Assembly: GCF_028128615.1 (NCBI RefSeq)
Contig: NZ_AMDP01000067.1
Span: 1-58,299, forward strand
DNA length: 58,299 nucleotides
Direction of reading: 5' to 3'
From: Enterococcus sp. 5H
GTDB lineage: Bacteria > Bacillota > Bacilli > Lactobacillales > Enterococcaceae
The position numbers and the translations under genes are program-made. Below are positions 38,157-47,928 of this stretch, piece after piece (position 1 is the first letter of the stretch; every line of letters begins with the position of its first letter). The notes under the pieces are model-generated. The model ran no database searches, was not told where the DNA came from, and was given only the letters and a program-made list of their open reading frames with translations.

Positions 38157-40034
38157 TTATTTTGCTGCTTCTGTTGTATCAGTATCCGGTTCACTGTCCA
38201 TTGATTCCATGACCAATTTCATCAAAGGATTGGCAATTTTGGCAAGAGCATCGCGCGTATATGTTTGCGGTTTTTTCATTGTTAGATACAAAATATATTC
38301 TGGATTATCAGCTGGTACCATTTCTACTACTGAATACGTATAATCTGTCAAACCTTCCATATAGCCATTTTCTCCAGTAATTTGCGCTGTACCTGTTTTA
38401 GCTGCTACATGATAGCCTGGAACTGAATAAACATCGTATGCAATACCATAAGTCGGGTCTTCCACTGTATCTACCATATAAGTTCGAATATCACTTGCTG
38501 CTTGCGGTGTGACAATTTGTTCCCCAACTTTTTGCGTTTGTGTCACTTTTTCTTCACCAGTATCATTATCCACAATTTTTTTGATATACTGTGGTTTCGT
38601 CATAGATCCGTCGTTAGCAATTGCAGTGTATGCCTGCATCATTTGAAAGTTTGTTACAGAGACTGCTTGACCAAATGACGACATTGCCTGATCGACCCAG
38701 TTATCACCTGGAAGCATTCCTGGCGATTCACCTGCCAAACCTGAATCAGTCGATTTACCAAAACCAAATTTTTCTAGATATTCTTTCCATTTTTCTCCAC
38801 CCATACTTTGTTCTAATGTAAGCATCCCTACATTACTTGACCAAGAAATAGCCTGACGGAAAGTTAATGTGCCAATTGCTCCAAAGTCATGATCGTTAAC
38901 CGTTCGATCGTCTAATTTGTAACCACCAGCCGGATACACAAATGTAGCATTCGGATTAAATTTACCTTCTTGCATAGCGGCAGCCGCGGTGAATAATTTC
39001 ATAGTAGAACCAGGTTCAAATTTATCTTCTACTAAGATATTACGCCAAACGTCATCTTTTCCTAATCCCTCTTTTGTTTCAGGGTTAAATGAAGGCCGTT
39101 GAGACATCGCAATAATATCACCCGTTTTGGCTTCCATCAACATTGCTGTCATATCTTCAGGTTTATATTCTTCCATGACAGGATCCAACAAGCTTTCTAA
39201 ACGACTTTGAATTCGAAGATCTAACGTTGTATAAATATCTTTACCGTCAACTGCCTGCTTCTCACTAGCCACAGTTCCTGGTAATGGACTACCGTAAACA
39301 TCTTTTTCATAGTCTATTTTTCCATCTTGACCACTTAAGATATCATTATAAGATTTTTCTAAACCCATCATCCCAACTAAACCTTTAGATTCATCCTCTG
39401 CATCGGCAGCATCCGTATAACCGATAAAGTGAGAAGCAAAAACCCCGTTAGGATAGATTCTAGCAGGATGATCTTCAAAATAAAGACCATAAACATTTTT
39501 TTCTTTTAATTCATCTTCAATTTTTTGTTTCGTTTCTATGCTGATGTTCTTTCCTTTACTTCCAAACTCTACTTGGTATTTTACAGAGCCATCTTCGTTT
39601 ACTCCACCATTTAAATAACCTAAAGCTTCACTTTCACTAATGGTCGTATTTCTTGCCAATATTTCGGCTAGTGTTTGAAAATCCTTTTTCTGAGCGTATA
39701 ATTTTTTATTTTCTTCACCTACAAATGACTCTGATAGAATTGCATAGACGGAGTAAGACGTGGCGTCTTCAGCAATTACTTCACCATTACGATCTAAAAT
39801 TGCTCCTCTTTTGGCTTTAACGACACTGCTGCCTTGATAAAGATTAGCTGTTTTTTCTGGTAAAGATACGCCAGCAACTTTTCCCACAGCCACAATGTAC
39901 GTTAATCTAACGGCAAATAAAAAGAACAACCCAATACTCGTAGCAAATAAAATAATGCCTACTTTTTTACGATTGTTCATTGGATTTAAGTTCTTCTTTT
40001 TGACAAAATTCTTTATTTTATTTTTTATACTCAT
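38157..40034 (-). CDS. Division transpeptidase (class B PBP, PBP2x/FtsI type), no PASTA domains
   Basis: Septal peptidoglycan transpeptidase; target of beta-lactams. 625 residues: one N-terminal membrane segment (about 25-50), dimerisation domain, then the catalytic motifs STMK (Ser343), SSN (399-401) and KTGT (546-549). The protein ends about 75 residues after KTGT, so the C-terminal PASTA repeats found in pneumococcal PBP2x are absent. It overlaps the ftsL stop by one base (TAATG). Confidence 0.93.
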   Translation of the reverse strand: MSIKNKIKNFVKKKNLNPMNNRKKVGIILFATSIGLFFLFAVRLTYIVAVGKVAGVSLPEKTANLYQGSSVVKAKRGAILDRNGEVIAEDATSYSVYAILSESFVGEENKKLYAQKKDFQTLAEILARNTTISESEALGYLNGGVNEDGSVKYQVEFGSKGKNISIETKQKIEDELKEKNVYGLYFEDHPARIYPNGVFASHFIGYTDAADAEDESKGLVGMMGLEKSYNDILSGQDGKIDYEKDVYGSPLPGTVASEKQAVDGKDIYTTLDLRIQSRLESLLDPVMEEYKPEDMTAMLMEAKTGDIIAMSQRPSFNPETKEGLGKDDVWRNILVEDKFEPGSTMKLFTAAAAMQEGKFNPNATFVYPAGGYKLDDRTVNDHDFGAIGTLTFRQAISWSSNVGMLTLEQSMGGEKWKEYLEKFGFGKSTDSGLAGESPGMLPGDNWVDQAMSSFGQAVSVTNFQMMQAYTAIANDGSMTKPQYIKKIVDNDTGEEKVTQTQKVGEQIVTPQAASDIRTYMVDTVEDPTYGIAYDVYSVPGYHVAAKTGTAQITGENGYMEGLTDYTYSVVEMVPADNPEYILYLTMKKPQTYTRDALAKIANPLMKLVMESMDSEPDTDTTEAAK

Positions 40035-40438
40035 TATTTCACTTTCCTTGTATTATCAATGTTATCAGAAAGACCTTTATTTTTCGCAATTTCTTTAATG
40101 CGATCTGCTTTGGATAATTCATTTTTTTGCTGTTCCAATTTCAATGCAGATTCTTCTTTCTGTTGGATCGTTGCTTGAGTTTCAGTAATTTCATTCGTCA
40201 TTTGTGTGATAGATGTCCGTACTTGAATGGTGAGAATTGCTATGCCAATAATCGCTACTAACAATAAAAAGCCGATTGTTTTTTCTAACAGTGAAATATT
40301 TCTTAATTTCCTTTTCGGAGATTGAGGTAAATTAACATTTTTTTGAACCTTTCTAGGCTCATTTTCAGGACTCATGACTGGCTCATCCATTAATGGAATG
40401 TCATATTGAAAATCATCTACTTTTTTTAACTCAGCCAT
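40034..40438 (-). CDS. ftsL: Cell division protein FtsL
   Basis: 134-residue bitopic protein: cytoplasmic N-terminus, one membrane helix (LEKTIGFLLLVAIIGIAILTI), then a leucine-zipper-like coiled coil (TNEITETQATIQQKEESALKLEQQKN) and a short tail. Partner of DivIB and DivIC in the divisome. It lies between rsmH and the transpeptidase gene, which is what identifies it best. Confidence 0.88.
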   Translation of the reverse strand: MAELKKVDDFQYDIPLMDEPVMSPENEPRKVQKNVNLPQSPKRKLRNISLLEKTIGFLLLVAIIGIAILTIQVRTSITQMTNEITETQATIQQKEESALKLEQQKNELSKADRIKEIAKNKGLSDNIDNTRKVK

Positions 40439-40454
40439 GTTACTGCTCCCTTCT

Positions 40455-41414
40455 CTAAATGTTTAATTTAACTTTTTCGGCAATTCTTAGTTTAGCACTT
40501 CTTGAGCGATTATTTTCAGCCAATTCGGTCTCACCAGGCAAAATCGGCTTTCTTGTGATTACTTTTAATTCTGGTTGAAATTCTTCTGGAACTACAGGTA
40601 GTCCCGGTGGTAAATCTTGCATCGTACTATATTCTTTAAACATGCTCTTAACAATCCGATCTTCTAGCGAGTGAAATGTAATTACGCTAATGCGACCATT
40701 TTTGTTTAGTAAAGTAATTGCTTGTTCTAACGATTCTTCTACAACACTCAGCTCATCATTTACAGCAATGCGAATAGCTTGGAAAATTCGTTTTGCCGGA
40801 TGTCCGCCTTTACGTCTAGCAGGAGCTGGGATTGCTGTTTTGATAATTTCTACTAATTCACCAGTTGTTTCAATCGGTGCTTGCATACGCACGCGTTCGA
40901 TTTCTCTAGCTACTTGTTTAGAAAATTTTTCCTCGCCGTAACGGAAAAAAATTTTTACTAATTCGTGATAAGTGTAATTATTAACGACATCATACGCAGA
41001 AAATGCTGCATCTTGATCCATCCGCATATCCAAAGGCGCATCTTGATGATAACTGAATCCGCGTTCCGCTTCATCAAGTTGAGGTGAAGAAACCCCTAAA
41101 TCATACAAAATCCCATCAACATGATAAATTTCTAGATTCGCTAATTCGTCTTTAAGGTATCGAAAGTTTGATTTGATAAAAGTTACCATACCTTTATCAA
41201 CATATTTTTTTAAACGTTGCGCTGCATGATCCAATGCTTTTTGGTCTTGGTCGAATGCATATAAATGACCTTGTTCACCTAACTGTGATAGTAAATATTC
41301 ACTATGTCCTGCGCCACCTAAGGTACAATCAACATATATCCCATCTTCTTTCACTTGTAAGCCATCCACTGTCTCTTTTAGTAAAACAGTATAATGTTGA
41401 AAGTCATTCGTCAT
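40455..41414 (-). CDS. rsmH: 16S rRNA (cytosine-1402-N4)-methyltransferase
   Basis: SAM-dependent methyltransferase of 319 residues modifying C1402 in the ribosomal P site. [27 protein letters not shown] (SAM loop), [26 protein letters not shown] and [13 protein letters not shown]-type [13 protein letters not shown] are all present. GAGGAG lies 4 nt before ATG 41414, so the longer frame to 41444 is rejected. Confidence 0.96.
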   Translation of the reverse strand: MTNDFQHYTVLLKETVDGLQVKEDGIYVDCTLGGAGHSEYLLSQLGEQGHLYAFDQDQKALDHAAQRLKKYVDKGMVTFIKSNFRYLKDELANLEIYHVDGILYDLGVSSPQLDEAERGFSYHQDAPLDMRMDQDAAFSAYDVVNNYTYHELVKIFFRYGEEKFSKQVAREIERVRMQAPIETTGELVEIIKTAIPAPARRKGGHPAKRIFQAIRIAVNDELSVVEESLEQAITLLNKNGRISVITFHSLEDRIVKSMFKEYSTMQDLPPGLPVVPEEFQPELKVITRKPILPGETELAENNRSRSAKLRIAEKVKLNI

Positions 41415-41427
41415 AATGCTCCTCTTT

Positions 41428-41859
41428 CTAAAAACCAAAATCAATCATTGTTTCTGCAATTTCATCAAAATTCTCTTCTGCTTCTGTAGAAAATTCTTGC
41501 CAACGAGCTTCATCCCAAATTTCAATTCGATTTGAAACACCGATAATAACGCAAGCCTTCTCTAAACTGCCATGAGTTCTTAACGCAGCAGGAATATTAA
41601 TTCTTCCTTGCTTGTCGATCTCACATTCAGTAGCAGCCGAATAAAAAAAGCGGACAAACGTGCGGGCATCTTTCTTAGCTAGCGGCATTTCTTTTAACTT
41701 TTCCTCTAGCTGTTCCCACTCAGTCATTGGATAACCAAATAAACAGCCATCCATTCCTCTAGTAAACACAAATTTTTCGCCTAGTTGATCACGAAATTTT
41801 GCTGGTACGATGAGTCGGCCCTTGGCATCTATATTATGTTGAAATTCACCCATAAACAT
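41428..41859 (-). CDS. mraZ: Transcriptional regulator MraZ
   Basis: AbrB-like ring-forming regulator of the division cluster, 143 residues with two SpoVT/AbrB repeats ([21 protein letters not shown] and [19 protein letters not shown]). GGGGAG lies 8 nt before ATG 41859; the longer frame is rejected because it covers the MraZ boxes. First gene of the dcw operon. Confidence 0.95.
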   Translation of the reverse strand: MFMGEFQHNIDAKGRLIVPAKFRDQLGEKFVFTRGMDGCLFGYPMTEWEQLEEKLKEMPLAKKDARTFVRFFYSAATECEIDKQGRINIPAALRTHGSLEKACVIIGVSNRIEIWDEARWQEFSTEAEENFDEIAETMIDFGF

Positions 41860-41897
41860 AGCCAATTCTCCCCACTTTTCCACTTGATAGAAACAGT

Positions 41898-41923
41898 CTA
41901 CCACATCCCACCACTTTCTACCA
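41898..41923 (-). promoter_or_regulatory. MraZ boxes upstream of mraZ
   Basis: Three TGG repeats, TGGTAG (41918-41923), TGGTGG (41908-41913) and TGGTAG (41898-41903), are spaced exactly 10 bp apart on the minus strand, the period expected for MraZ oligomer binding. They lie 39-64 bp before the mraZ start, fitting autoregulation of the cluster. Confidence 0.8.
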
Positions 41924-42115
41924 CCAAAAACAGTAAATCTTCTGGCTTTTAATTGTTATTTAAAAAATTTGTAATATTTCAAAAAGTGGATATCCAATTA
42001 GGAAAAACGTTATCAATGCCTGTATAATCAAATTTCAAAGAGTTAATTGCCTTTTTTATTCATATTTGTTTCTCATAAAAATATTACAAATACATTTGGT
42101 GGTAGAAAGTGGTGG
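41908..42115. repeat. 18-bp perfect inverted repeat of the MraZ-box block
   Basis: CCACCACTTTCTACCACC at 41908-41925 recurs as its exact reverse complement at 42098-42115. AATATTACAAAT beside the distal copy also has an inverted match near 41966-41977. It is an inverted partial duplication of the mraZ promoter region, with 172 bp between the 18-bp arms. Confidence 0.85.
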
Positions 42116-42143
42116 AAAATTTCACTTCTCCTATTTTTAGAAT

Positions 42144-42515
42144 TTATGCTAAATAATGTAAAATATTTAACAAAATTAAAACGCCATATAAGATTATGCT
42201 TAAAAGAAAAACTAAACGCCAAAACATCTTGAAATATCTGCCATATAGAATTTCTCCATAATAATAAGCTTGAAAAACTGCTACACAGATCCCTAACAAT
42301 AAAACAGAAATAATCATGTAAGGAACAATTGATTGTCCATAACTGTCTTTTGACAATTCATTTAAACCTATAAATAAAAATGGGATTGAAATATCTGGTG
42401 CTTTTACCTTAAAACGTTCGGTTAGTGAAAACGTTGAGATAAGAAAATTACACGCAAATAGAACAATTACTGGAAAAACATACCAAAAAAGCATAATGAC
42501 TGAAAACGACACCAT
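42144..42515 (-). CDS. DUF3397-type membrane protein
   Basis: 123 residues with four predicted membrane segments (VIMLFWYVFPVIVLFACNFL, DISIPFLFIGL, IVPYMIISVLLLGICVAVFQAYY, WRLVFLLSIILYGVLILLNIL). Length, topology and the position just upstream of mraZ fit DUF3397. AAAGGA lies about 12 nt before the ATG. Function unknown. Confidence 0.72.
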   Translation of the reverse strand: MVSFSVIMLFWYVFPVIVLFACNFLISTFSLTERFKVKAPDISIPFLFIGLNELSKDSYGQSIVPYMIISVLLLGICVAVFQAYYYGEILYGRYFKMFWRLVFLLSIILYGVLILLNILHYLA

Positions 42516-42699
42516 TTTTCTAACAATTCCTTTCGTAACACACTTAGTTTACTATACTTTATTTTCTTTACATTGATGTTTCAGTTCGTTTAAAAATTCG
42601 TGCCTAAATAATACCAAATGACAAGTGCTTTATTCCCTAAAATCCGCTATTTCCATTATAATAGTAATTAGCAAGTATTAAATAAAACGGGGTGACAAT

Positions 42700-43656
42700 T
42701 TGATAAACTATTTAAAAATAGAAAACGGACATTTTACGCCTGCAAAATCTGACATAGTAGACGCAGTTTGGTTATCTGTAGAAAGTCCAACAAATGAAGA
42801 AATCAATGAATTAATCACAAAGTATAAACTCCCTAAAGATTATATCACAGGTGTTCTTGATGATGATGAAAATTCTCGATTTGAAGGCTTGTACCAAAAC
42901 ACACTGGAAGAGCCTGCTTTAATGCTGTTGCAATATCCTCATGCAACTATTAGTCCAAGCGGATACACCCAATTCAACTCTTATCCTTTTGCAATCATTT
43001 TAACTACTGACAAAAAAGTGATTACAGTTATAAATAAGTCTGCTGATTTTTTAAAACATGCATTAACTGAACCTATAACTGAGACTGAGTTACCCATTCA
43101 AGAATTATTGATTCTGTTTCTATCCTGGCAAATTTCAACACACTATAATAAGTTTTTAAAAGATTTAATTAAACAAACCAACAAACTTGAAGGAGAATTA
43201 AAAGTCTCCACGGAAAACAAACAACTTTATCAAATGATGGATATCCAAAAAAGCTTAGTTTACTTTGAAGCTGCGATCAGTTCAAATTTGAAAGTTCTAA
43301 ATATGCTTTATAGCGCTCGAATTTTCAAAGAACCAAGAACTCACTTACCGCGTCTTCACGATATCCTAGTAGAGACACAACAAGCCGCCACAACAACCCA
43401 AATTCAATTAAAATTAGTTGATAAAGTCAGCGATACATTCTCAGCGATTGTTTCCAATAATTTGAACAATGTTATGAAAATTTTAACATCTTTAACAATT
43501 GTTTTAACGATCCCGACAATTATCGGTGGAATTTACGGCATGAACGTTAAGCTCCCCTTTGCTAATAGGGAAGATGCCTTTTGGTGGCTTTTCATTATTA
43601 CTGCCGGAACTTGTACTTTTGTCATTCGCAGGCTGAAAAAACGCAACCTTTTGTAA
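42700..43656 (+). CDS. corA: CorA-family divalent cation transporter
   Basis: Magnesium or cobalt channel, 318 residues: large cytoplasmic N-terminal domain with a long coiled helix, then two membrane segments near the C-terminus. YGMNV (Gly280-Met281-Asn282) is the selectivity motif at the end of the first segment. It starts with TTG 42700, 5 nt after GGGGTGA. TATAAT at 42655-42660 is a good -10. Confidence 0.92.
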   Translation: MINYLKIENGHFTPAKSDIVDAVWLSVESPTNEEINELITKYKLPKDYITGVLDDDENSRFEGLYQNTLEEPALMLLQYPHATISPSGYTQFNSYPFAIILTTDKKVITVINKSADFLKHALTEPITETELPIQELLILFLSWQISTHYNKFLKDLIKQTNKLEGELKVSTENKQLYQMMDIQKSLVYFEAAISSNLKVLNMLYSARIFKEPRTHLPRLHDILVETQQAATTTQIQLKLVDKVSDTFSAIVSNNLNNVMKILTSLTIVLTIPTIIGGIYGMNVKLPFANREDAFWWLFIITAGTCTFVIRRLKKRNLL

Positions 43657-43728
43657 TTTTTTTTATTGCTGTTTTTGCCAAAACGATGTAAACTAAGGAC
43701 AAGAAAAGAATAAGGATGTGTAAATTCC

Positions 43729-43839
43729 ATGAACGATAAAAAGTCTAGCACTTTTTCTAAAGTCACTAAAGTCGTTGTTTGGTTGATGCTGATTGCCATT
43801 GCTGGTTCAACAATACTAACTGCTATAATGAGTCTATAA
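43729..43839 (+). CDS. DUF4044-type 36-residue membrane peptide
   Basis: Small protein with a Lys/Ser-rich head (MNDKKSSTFSKVTK) and a single membrane segment (VVVWLMLIAIAGSTILTAIM). This matches the DUF4044 pattern of small Gram-positive membrane proteins. AAGGA lies about 12 nt before the ATG. It follows corA by 72 nt and ends at a bidirectional terminator. Confidence 0.82.
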   Translation: MNDKKSSTFSKVTKVVVWLMLIAIAGSTILTAIMSL

Positions 43840-43850
43840 TATTAAAAAAT

Positions 43851-43906
43851 AATGGAGAAGTGTGCTGAATATATCATTCGCGCCCTTCTCCATTTTTATA
43901 TTTTTA
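43851..43906. terminator. Bidirectional terminator between DUF4044 and recN
   Basis: A 10-bp stem (AATGGAGAAG with CTTCTCCATT) encloses a 24-nt loop. TTTATATTTTT follows on the plus strand and ATTTTTTAAT on the minus strand, so it can end both convergent units. Confidence 0.82.
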
Positions 43907-43912
43907 CCTATG

Positions 43913-45604
43913 CTAACTGTTTCTTTCATGCTCTGCCATATTTAATAGTTCTTTTGCGTGCTCTATTGTCAGCTTTGTAATTTCACTTCCAGAAAGCATG
44001 CGGGCAATTTCTGCCACTCGTTCATCTTGTTTAAGTCTTCTAACTTTCGTTTCTGTTCGTTTACCAATCACTTCTTTTTCAATAAAATACTGATAATCTG
44101 CAACAGCAGCAACTTGAGGTAAGTGGGTAATACACAAGACTTGAGAGTTTTCAGAAATTTGATAAATTTTGTCCGCTATTGCCTGCGCAACTCGTCCACT
44201 AACACCTGTATCTACTTCATCAAAGACAATACTAGTAATCCCTTGTGATTTAGAAAAAATAGTTTTCAGTGCTAACATTACACGAGATAATTCCCCGCCA
44301 GACGCAACTCTCACTAACGGTTTCAATGGTTCTCCCGGATTTGTCGTAATATAAAACTCAACTTGATCCAAACCTTCTTCTGTAAACTGCTCTTCGTTAA
44401 GCTCAGTGAAACGTATATCAAATTCAGTGCGTTCCATATACAATTCTTTTAGTTCCCGCAAAATATTTTTTTCAAGTTTTTTGGCAACTTTTTTACGGAT
44501 TTCCCTTAATTTTAACCCATTTTCAATCACTTGATTTTTCTTTTCAACTAACAAGGCTTCCAGCTCTCCAGTTTTACCTTCAAGAAAATCGGCATCAGCT
44601 AATTCACGAGTAATCTCTTGATAATAATCAAGGATCGTGTCGATAGAATCACCGTATTTACGCTTCATCTGGCGAATTAACTCTAGTCTAGTTTCAACTT
44701 CATTTAAACGATTTTCGTCTAATTCTAAACTATCAATGTGGCGAGATAAATCACCGCTGGCTTCTTGTAAAAGGTAATAACTATTTTGGACTGCCTCTGA
44801 GATCGCTTTATACTCTGTATCAAGTGTTTCAATGGACAATAGTTCATTCATGGCATAACCAATTTTGTCTAAACTACTGTCACCATCTCCATTGATCGCT
44901 TCATAGCTAAGCGCTAAAGCATCAGCAATTTTTTGAAAATTTCCTAACTTATTCCGTTCTTCAATAAGTTGCTCATCTTCGCCTACACTTAGCTCAGCAG
45001 CTGCAATTTCATCACTTTGAAACTGAAGCATGTCCATTCGCTGTGCAAATTCTTTTTCATTTTTCTGGCGATTTCTGACCTTCTTTTCAATTAATCGATA
45101 TTCAGCGTAAATGGCTTCGTATTGTTCTTTTATCTTAAGTAATTCTCTACCGCCAAAATCATCTAACATTCCTAAATGCTTTTCACTTTGCATCAATTCC
45201 TGATGTTCATTTTGACCATGAATATCAACTAAAAATTCACCAACTTTGCGCAAATTAGCAATATTAATGATTCGACCGTTTACTCGACAAACATTTTTCC
45301 CTGAAGTTGAAATATCACGTTGAATTAAAATAACCTCTTCGTCTGTTTCAATACCCAACTCGTCCAACAAATTTACTAATTCTTGGTTTTTCGGCATTGT
45401 AAACAAACCTTCTAACGTACACTTCGATGCGCCTTGGCGAATATAATCACTTGAGCCTCTACCACCTGTCAAAAGCCCCATTGCATCAATAATAATCGAT
45501 TTCCCAGCACCTGTTTCTCCAGTTAAAACAGTCATTCCCATTTGAAATTCTAACTGCAATGAGGAAATAATCGCAAAATTCTTTACAGAAAGTTCCTGTA
45601 GCAT
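43913..45604 (-). CDS. recN: DNA repair protein RecN
   Basis: SMC-like ATPase that helps load RecA at double-strand breaks. 563 residues: Walker A GETGAGKSIIIDAMG near 30-44, central coiled coils (about 160-380), ABC signature VASGGELSRVMLAL and Walker B SIVFDEVDTGVSG. It follows argR by 18 nt, a pairing kept in many Firmicutes. Confidence 0.96.
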   Translation of the reverse strand: MLQELSVKNFAIISSLQLEFQMGMTVLTGETGAGKSIIIDAMGLLTGGRGSSDYIRQGASKCTLEGLFTMPKNQELVNLLDELGIETDEEVILIQRDISTSGKNVCRVNGRIINIANLRKVGEFLVDIHGQNEHQELMQSEKHLGMLDDFGGRELLKIKEQYEAIYAEYRLIEKKVRNRQKNEKEFAQRMDMLQFQSDEIAAAELSVGEDEQLIEERNKLGNFQKIADALALSYEAINGDGDSSLDKIGYAMNELLSIETLDTEYKAISEAVQNSYYLLQEASGDLSRHIDSLELDENRLNEVETRLELIRQMKRKYGDSIDTILDYYQEITRELADADFLEGKTGELEALLVEKKNQVIENGLKLREIRKKVAKKLEKNILRELKELYMERTEFDIRFTELNEEQFTEEGLDQVEFYITTNPGEPLKPLVRVASGGELSRVMLALKTIFSKSQGITSIVFDEVDTGVSGRVAQAIADKIYQISENSQVLCITHLPQVAAVADYQYFIEKEVIGKRTETKVRRLKQDERVAEIARMLSGSEITKLTIEHAKELLNMAEHERNS

Positions 45605-45622
45605 GTTTTGTTCACCTCGATT

Positions 45623-46072
45623 TTATAAATATCGGAAAAATTCATTTTTTAAAAATTCAGCATCTTTTTCGGTCCGTGCAATAATCAACACTCGATCATC
45701 ATTATTGATTGCAGCAAAGACAATTTCTTTATATTGTTTTTCTATTAAATTAGATACAGCCGCAGCGTTCCCTGGTATAGTACGCAAAATAACCTGTTTT
45801 TCCATCTGGTCAACTGAAATAAATGCGTCTTTTAGTAATTTTTCCAATTTCAGTGACGTATCTTCTTTCGTTTCTGCCGGCATGCTGTATCGATAACCGC
45901 CATCTATAGCTGGAACTTTAATTAATTTCATTTCTTTAATGTCGCGAGAGATAGTTGCCTGAGTAACTTCTATTCCTTTTTCTTGTAAATATGCAACAAA
46001 ATCTTCTTGCTTTTGGATATTTTTATCAGCTAATAAGCGAGTAATTAAACGATGCCGATCTTTTTTTCTCAT
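45623..46072 (-). CDS. argR: Arginine repressor ArgR/AhrC
   Basis: 149-residue hexameric regulator of arginine metabolism. N-terminal winged HTH (KKDRHRLITRLLADKNIQKQEDFV, VTQATISRDIKEM), C-terminal arginine-binding domain with RTIPGNAAAVSNLIE and NNDDRVLIIART. It is the copy linked to recN. A possible promoter (TATGATAAAAT on the minus strand) lies near 46110-46120, after the tlyA terminator. Confidence 0.94.
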   Translation of the reverse strand: MRKKDRHRLITRLLADKNIQKQEDFVAYLQEKGIEVTQATISRDIKEMKLIKVPAIDGGYRYSMPAETKEDTSLKLEKLLKDAFISVDQMEKQVILRTIPGNAAAVSNLIEKQYKEIVFAAINNDDRVLIIARTEKDAEFLKNEFFRYL

Positions 46073-46140
46073 AATGAATTGCCCTTTCTTTGGTTCATTT
46101 CCATTTTATCATAGCGTATTTTTATTCATATTGAAAGCAT

Positions 46141-46186
46141 AAAAAATAAGACTGAGATCAAAACGCTATGCGCCTGTCCAGTCTTA
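46141..46186 (-). terminator. Terminator after tlyA
   Basis: An 8-bp stem (arms 46147-46154 and 46179-46186) with an inner loop region is followed on the minus strand by TTTTTT. Confidence 0.85.
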
Positions 46187-46208
46187 CTATTTTGACTTTC
46201 ATAAAAAA

Positions 46209-47024
46209 TCAGCTTTTTAATTTTTCATGTGCAGCGTGAACCACTTCATCTATCTTGCTTGAGAGATCTTCTATATTTGATGTTTCTGTGGAAGTTAAAT
46301 ATGCTAAAAATTCGATATTTCCTTCTCCGCCAGTGATCGGCGAATAATCTAACCCGCTAACTGAATACCCCTGTTGCTGGGCAAATGTTAGAATATCAGT
46401 CAACACCAGTTTATGCGTCTCGGGTTCACGAACGATACCTTTTTTCCCAACTAATTCTTTGCCTGCTTCAAATTGTGGTTTAATTAATGCAACAACTTTC
46501 CCACCTGGTTTTAAAATTTTATGCAGCGGCGGTAAAATCAGTTTAAGTGATATAAACGAAACATCAATAGTTGCCATATCAGGTGTTCCTTGCTGAAAAT
46601 CTTCCGGTGTACTATAACGAAAATTAGTTCGCTCCATCACAACAACGCGTTCATCTTGACGAATTTTCCACGCTAATTGATTATAACCTACATCTAATGC
46701 ATAGCTTAAACGAGCACCATTTTGTAAAGCCACATCAGTAAAGCCACCCGTAGAAGCACCAATATCCAACATTGTTTGATCTGTTACATCTAATTGAAAA
46801 ACTTCTAGCGCTTTTTCCAGTTTCAAACCACCACGAGAAACATACGGTAACGTTTGCCCTTTAACTTGAAGTGGTGTTTCAATCGGGATTTTCTCACCGG
46901 GTTTATCCAGTCGTTCGTTTTTATCATTGTACACTAAGCCCGCCATCACAGCTCGCTTAGCTTTTTCTCTAGTTTCAAATAATTCTTGGTTAAACGCTAA
47001 AACATCCACGCGTTCCTTTTTCAT
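46209..47024 (-). CDS. tlyA: TlyA-family rRNA 2'-O-methyltransferase
   Basis: 271 residues: N-terminal S4 RNA-binding domain (KERVDVLAFNQELFETREKAKRAVMAGLVY) and an FtsJ-type Rossmann methyltransferase domain (LDIGASTGGFTDVALQNGA, ATIDVSFISL). Members methylate ribosomal RNA and can act as haemolysins when released. It lies between ispA and argR, the usual order. Confidence 0.92.
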   Translation of the reverse strand: MKKERVDVLAFNQELFETREKAKRAVMAGLVYNDKNERLDKPGEKIPIETPLQVKGQTLPYVSRGGLKLEKALEVFQLDVTDQTMLDIGASTGGFTDVALQNGARLSYALDVGYNQLAWKIRQDERVVVMERTNFRYSTPEDFQQGTPDMATIDVSFISLKLILPPLHKILKPGGKVVALIKPQFEAGKELVGKKGIVREPETHKLVLTDILTFAQQQGYSVSGLDYSPITGGEGNIEFLAYLTSTETSNIEDLSSKIDEVVHAAHEKLKS

Positions 47025-47043
47025 AAGATCCTTCTTTCTATCA

Positions 47044-47928
47044 TCATCGCAATTGCTCTAAAAATGCCTGTAATAGCTCTAATTGAAAGGCACTGTTTAA
47101 TTGTCTGATTTCTAGTAACGTATCATAACCTAAAGTTAGTTGTTCTTCTAAAGCTGTTTTAGCACCTTCTAATCCAAGTAAACTTGGGTATGTACTTTTA
47201 TTTAACGCTTCATCACGACCAACCTTTTTACCTAATTCAGCTTCTGAGCTAGTAGCATCCAACAAGTCATCCTTAATTTGAAAAGCCAAACCTAAATGTT
47301 GGGCAAATGTACCTAACAAATTAACGATTTCTTCCGGCTGTTGAGCTAAAATTCCGCCAGCTAATAAGGCAAACTCAATGAGGGCTCCTGTTTTCTTTTC
47401 ATGTACATCTGCCAATTCTTCCAAAGATAATGAACGTTTTTCTCCTTGCAAATCCCCAGCTTGACCAGCCACCATTCCTTGAGTCCCAGCAGCTTTGCTT
47501 AATAACTGGATCAGTAAAATCTTTTGGTCCATTTCCAACTGACTAAGAGCAAGTAACTGAAATGCTGCCGTAAGTAGCCCATCACCTGCTAAAATCGCAT
47601 GAGCTTCGCCAAATACTTTATGATTCGTCGGCTTGCCACGTCTTAAGTCATCATCATCCATTGCTGGTAAATCATCGTGAATTAACGAGTAGGTATGAAT
47701 CATTTCTAACGCTGCGGCAACTTGATAATCATGTGTCTTCGGCTGTTTAGCAAAAGAGTCTAATACAGCAATTACTAAAAGTGGACGGAATCGCTTGCCT
47801 CCTGCACGAATTGAATAAAGCATTGATTCTTTCAGCCGTTCATTTGTGGTATACTCATCAATGAAATTTTCCATTTCTTTTTCAATAAGCGGTAAATTCT
47901 GCTTACGAAAATTTGTGAAATCTCCCAT
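47044..47928 (-). CDS. ispA: Farnesyl/geranyl diphosphate synthase
   Basis: Prenyltransferase making C15 (or C20) diphosphates from IPP and DMAPP. 294 residues; first Asp-rich motif DDLPAMDDDDLRRGKPT, second motif FQIKDDLLDATS, and GGKRFRPLL near the N-terminus. Its ATG overlaps the xseB stop by one base (TAATG), indicating coupling. Confidence 0.94.
   Translation of the reverse strand: MGDFTNFRKQNLPLIEKEMENFIDEYTTNERLKESMLYSIRAGGKRFRPLLVIAVLDSFAKQPKTHDYQVAAALEMIHTYSLIHDDLPAMDDDDLRRGKPTNHKVFGEAHAILAGDGLLTAAFQLLALSQLEMDQKILLIQLLSKAAGTQGMVAGQAGDLQGEKRSLSLEELADVHEKKTGALIEFALLAGGILAQQPEEIVNLLGTFAQHLGLAFQIKDDLLDATSSEAELGKKVGRDEALNKSTYPSLLGLEGAKTALEEQLTLGYDTLLEIRQLNSAFQLELLQAFLEQLR

Noticed and set aside
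42047-42232. Plus-strand 61-codon frame upstream of mraZ
   Set aside because: It overlaps the inverted MraZ-box copy and the DUF3397 gene and has a low-complexity Lys/Leu composition without a ribosome-binding site.
43533-43799. Minus-strand frame of 88 codons between corA and recN
   Set aside because: Antisense to the corA end and the DUF4044 gene, without a ribosome-binding site.
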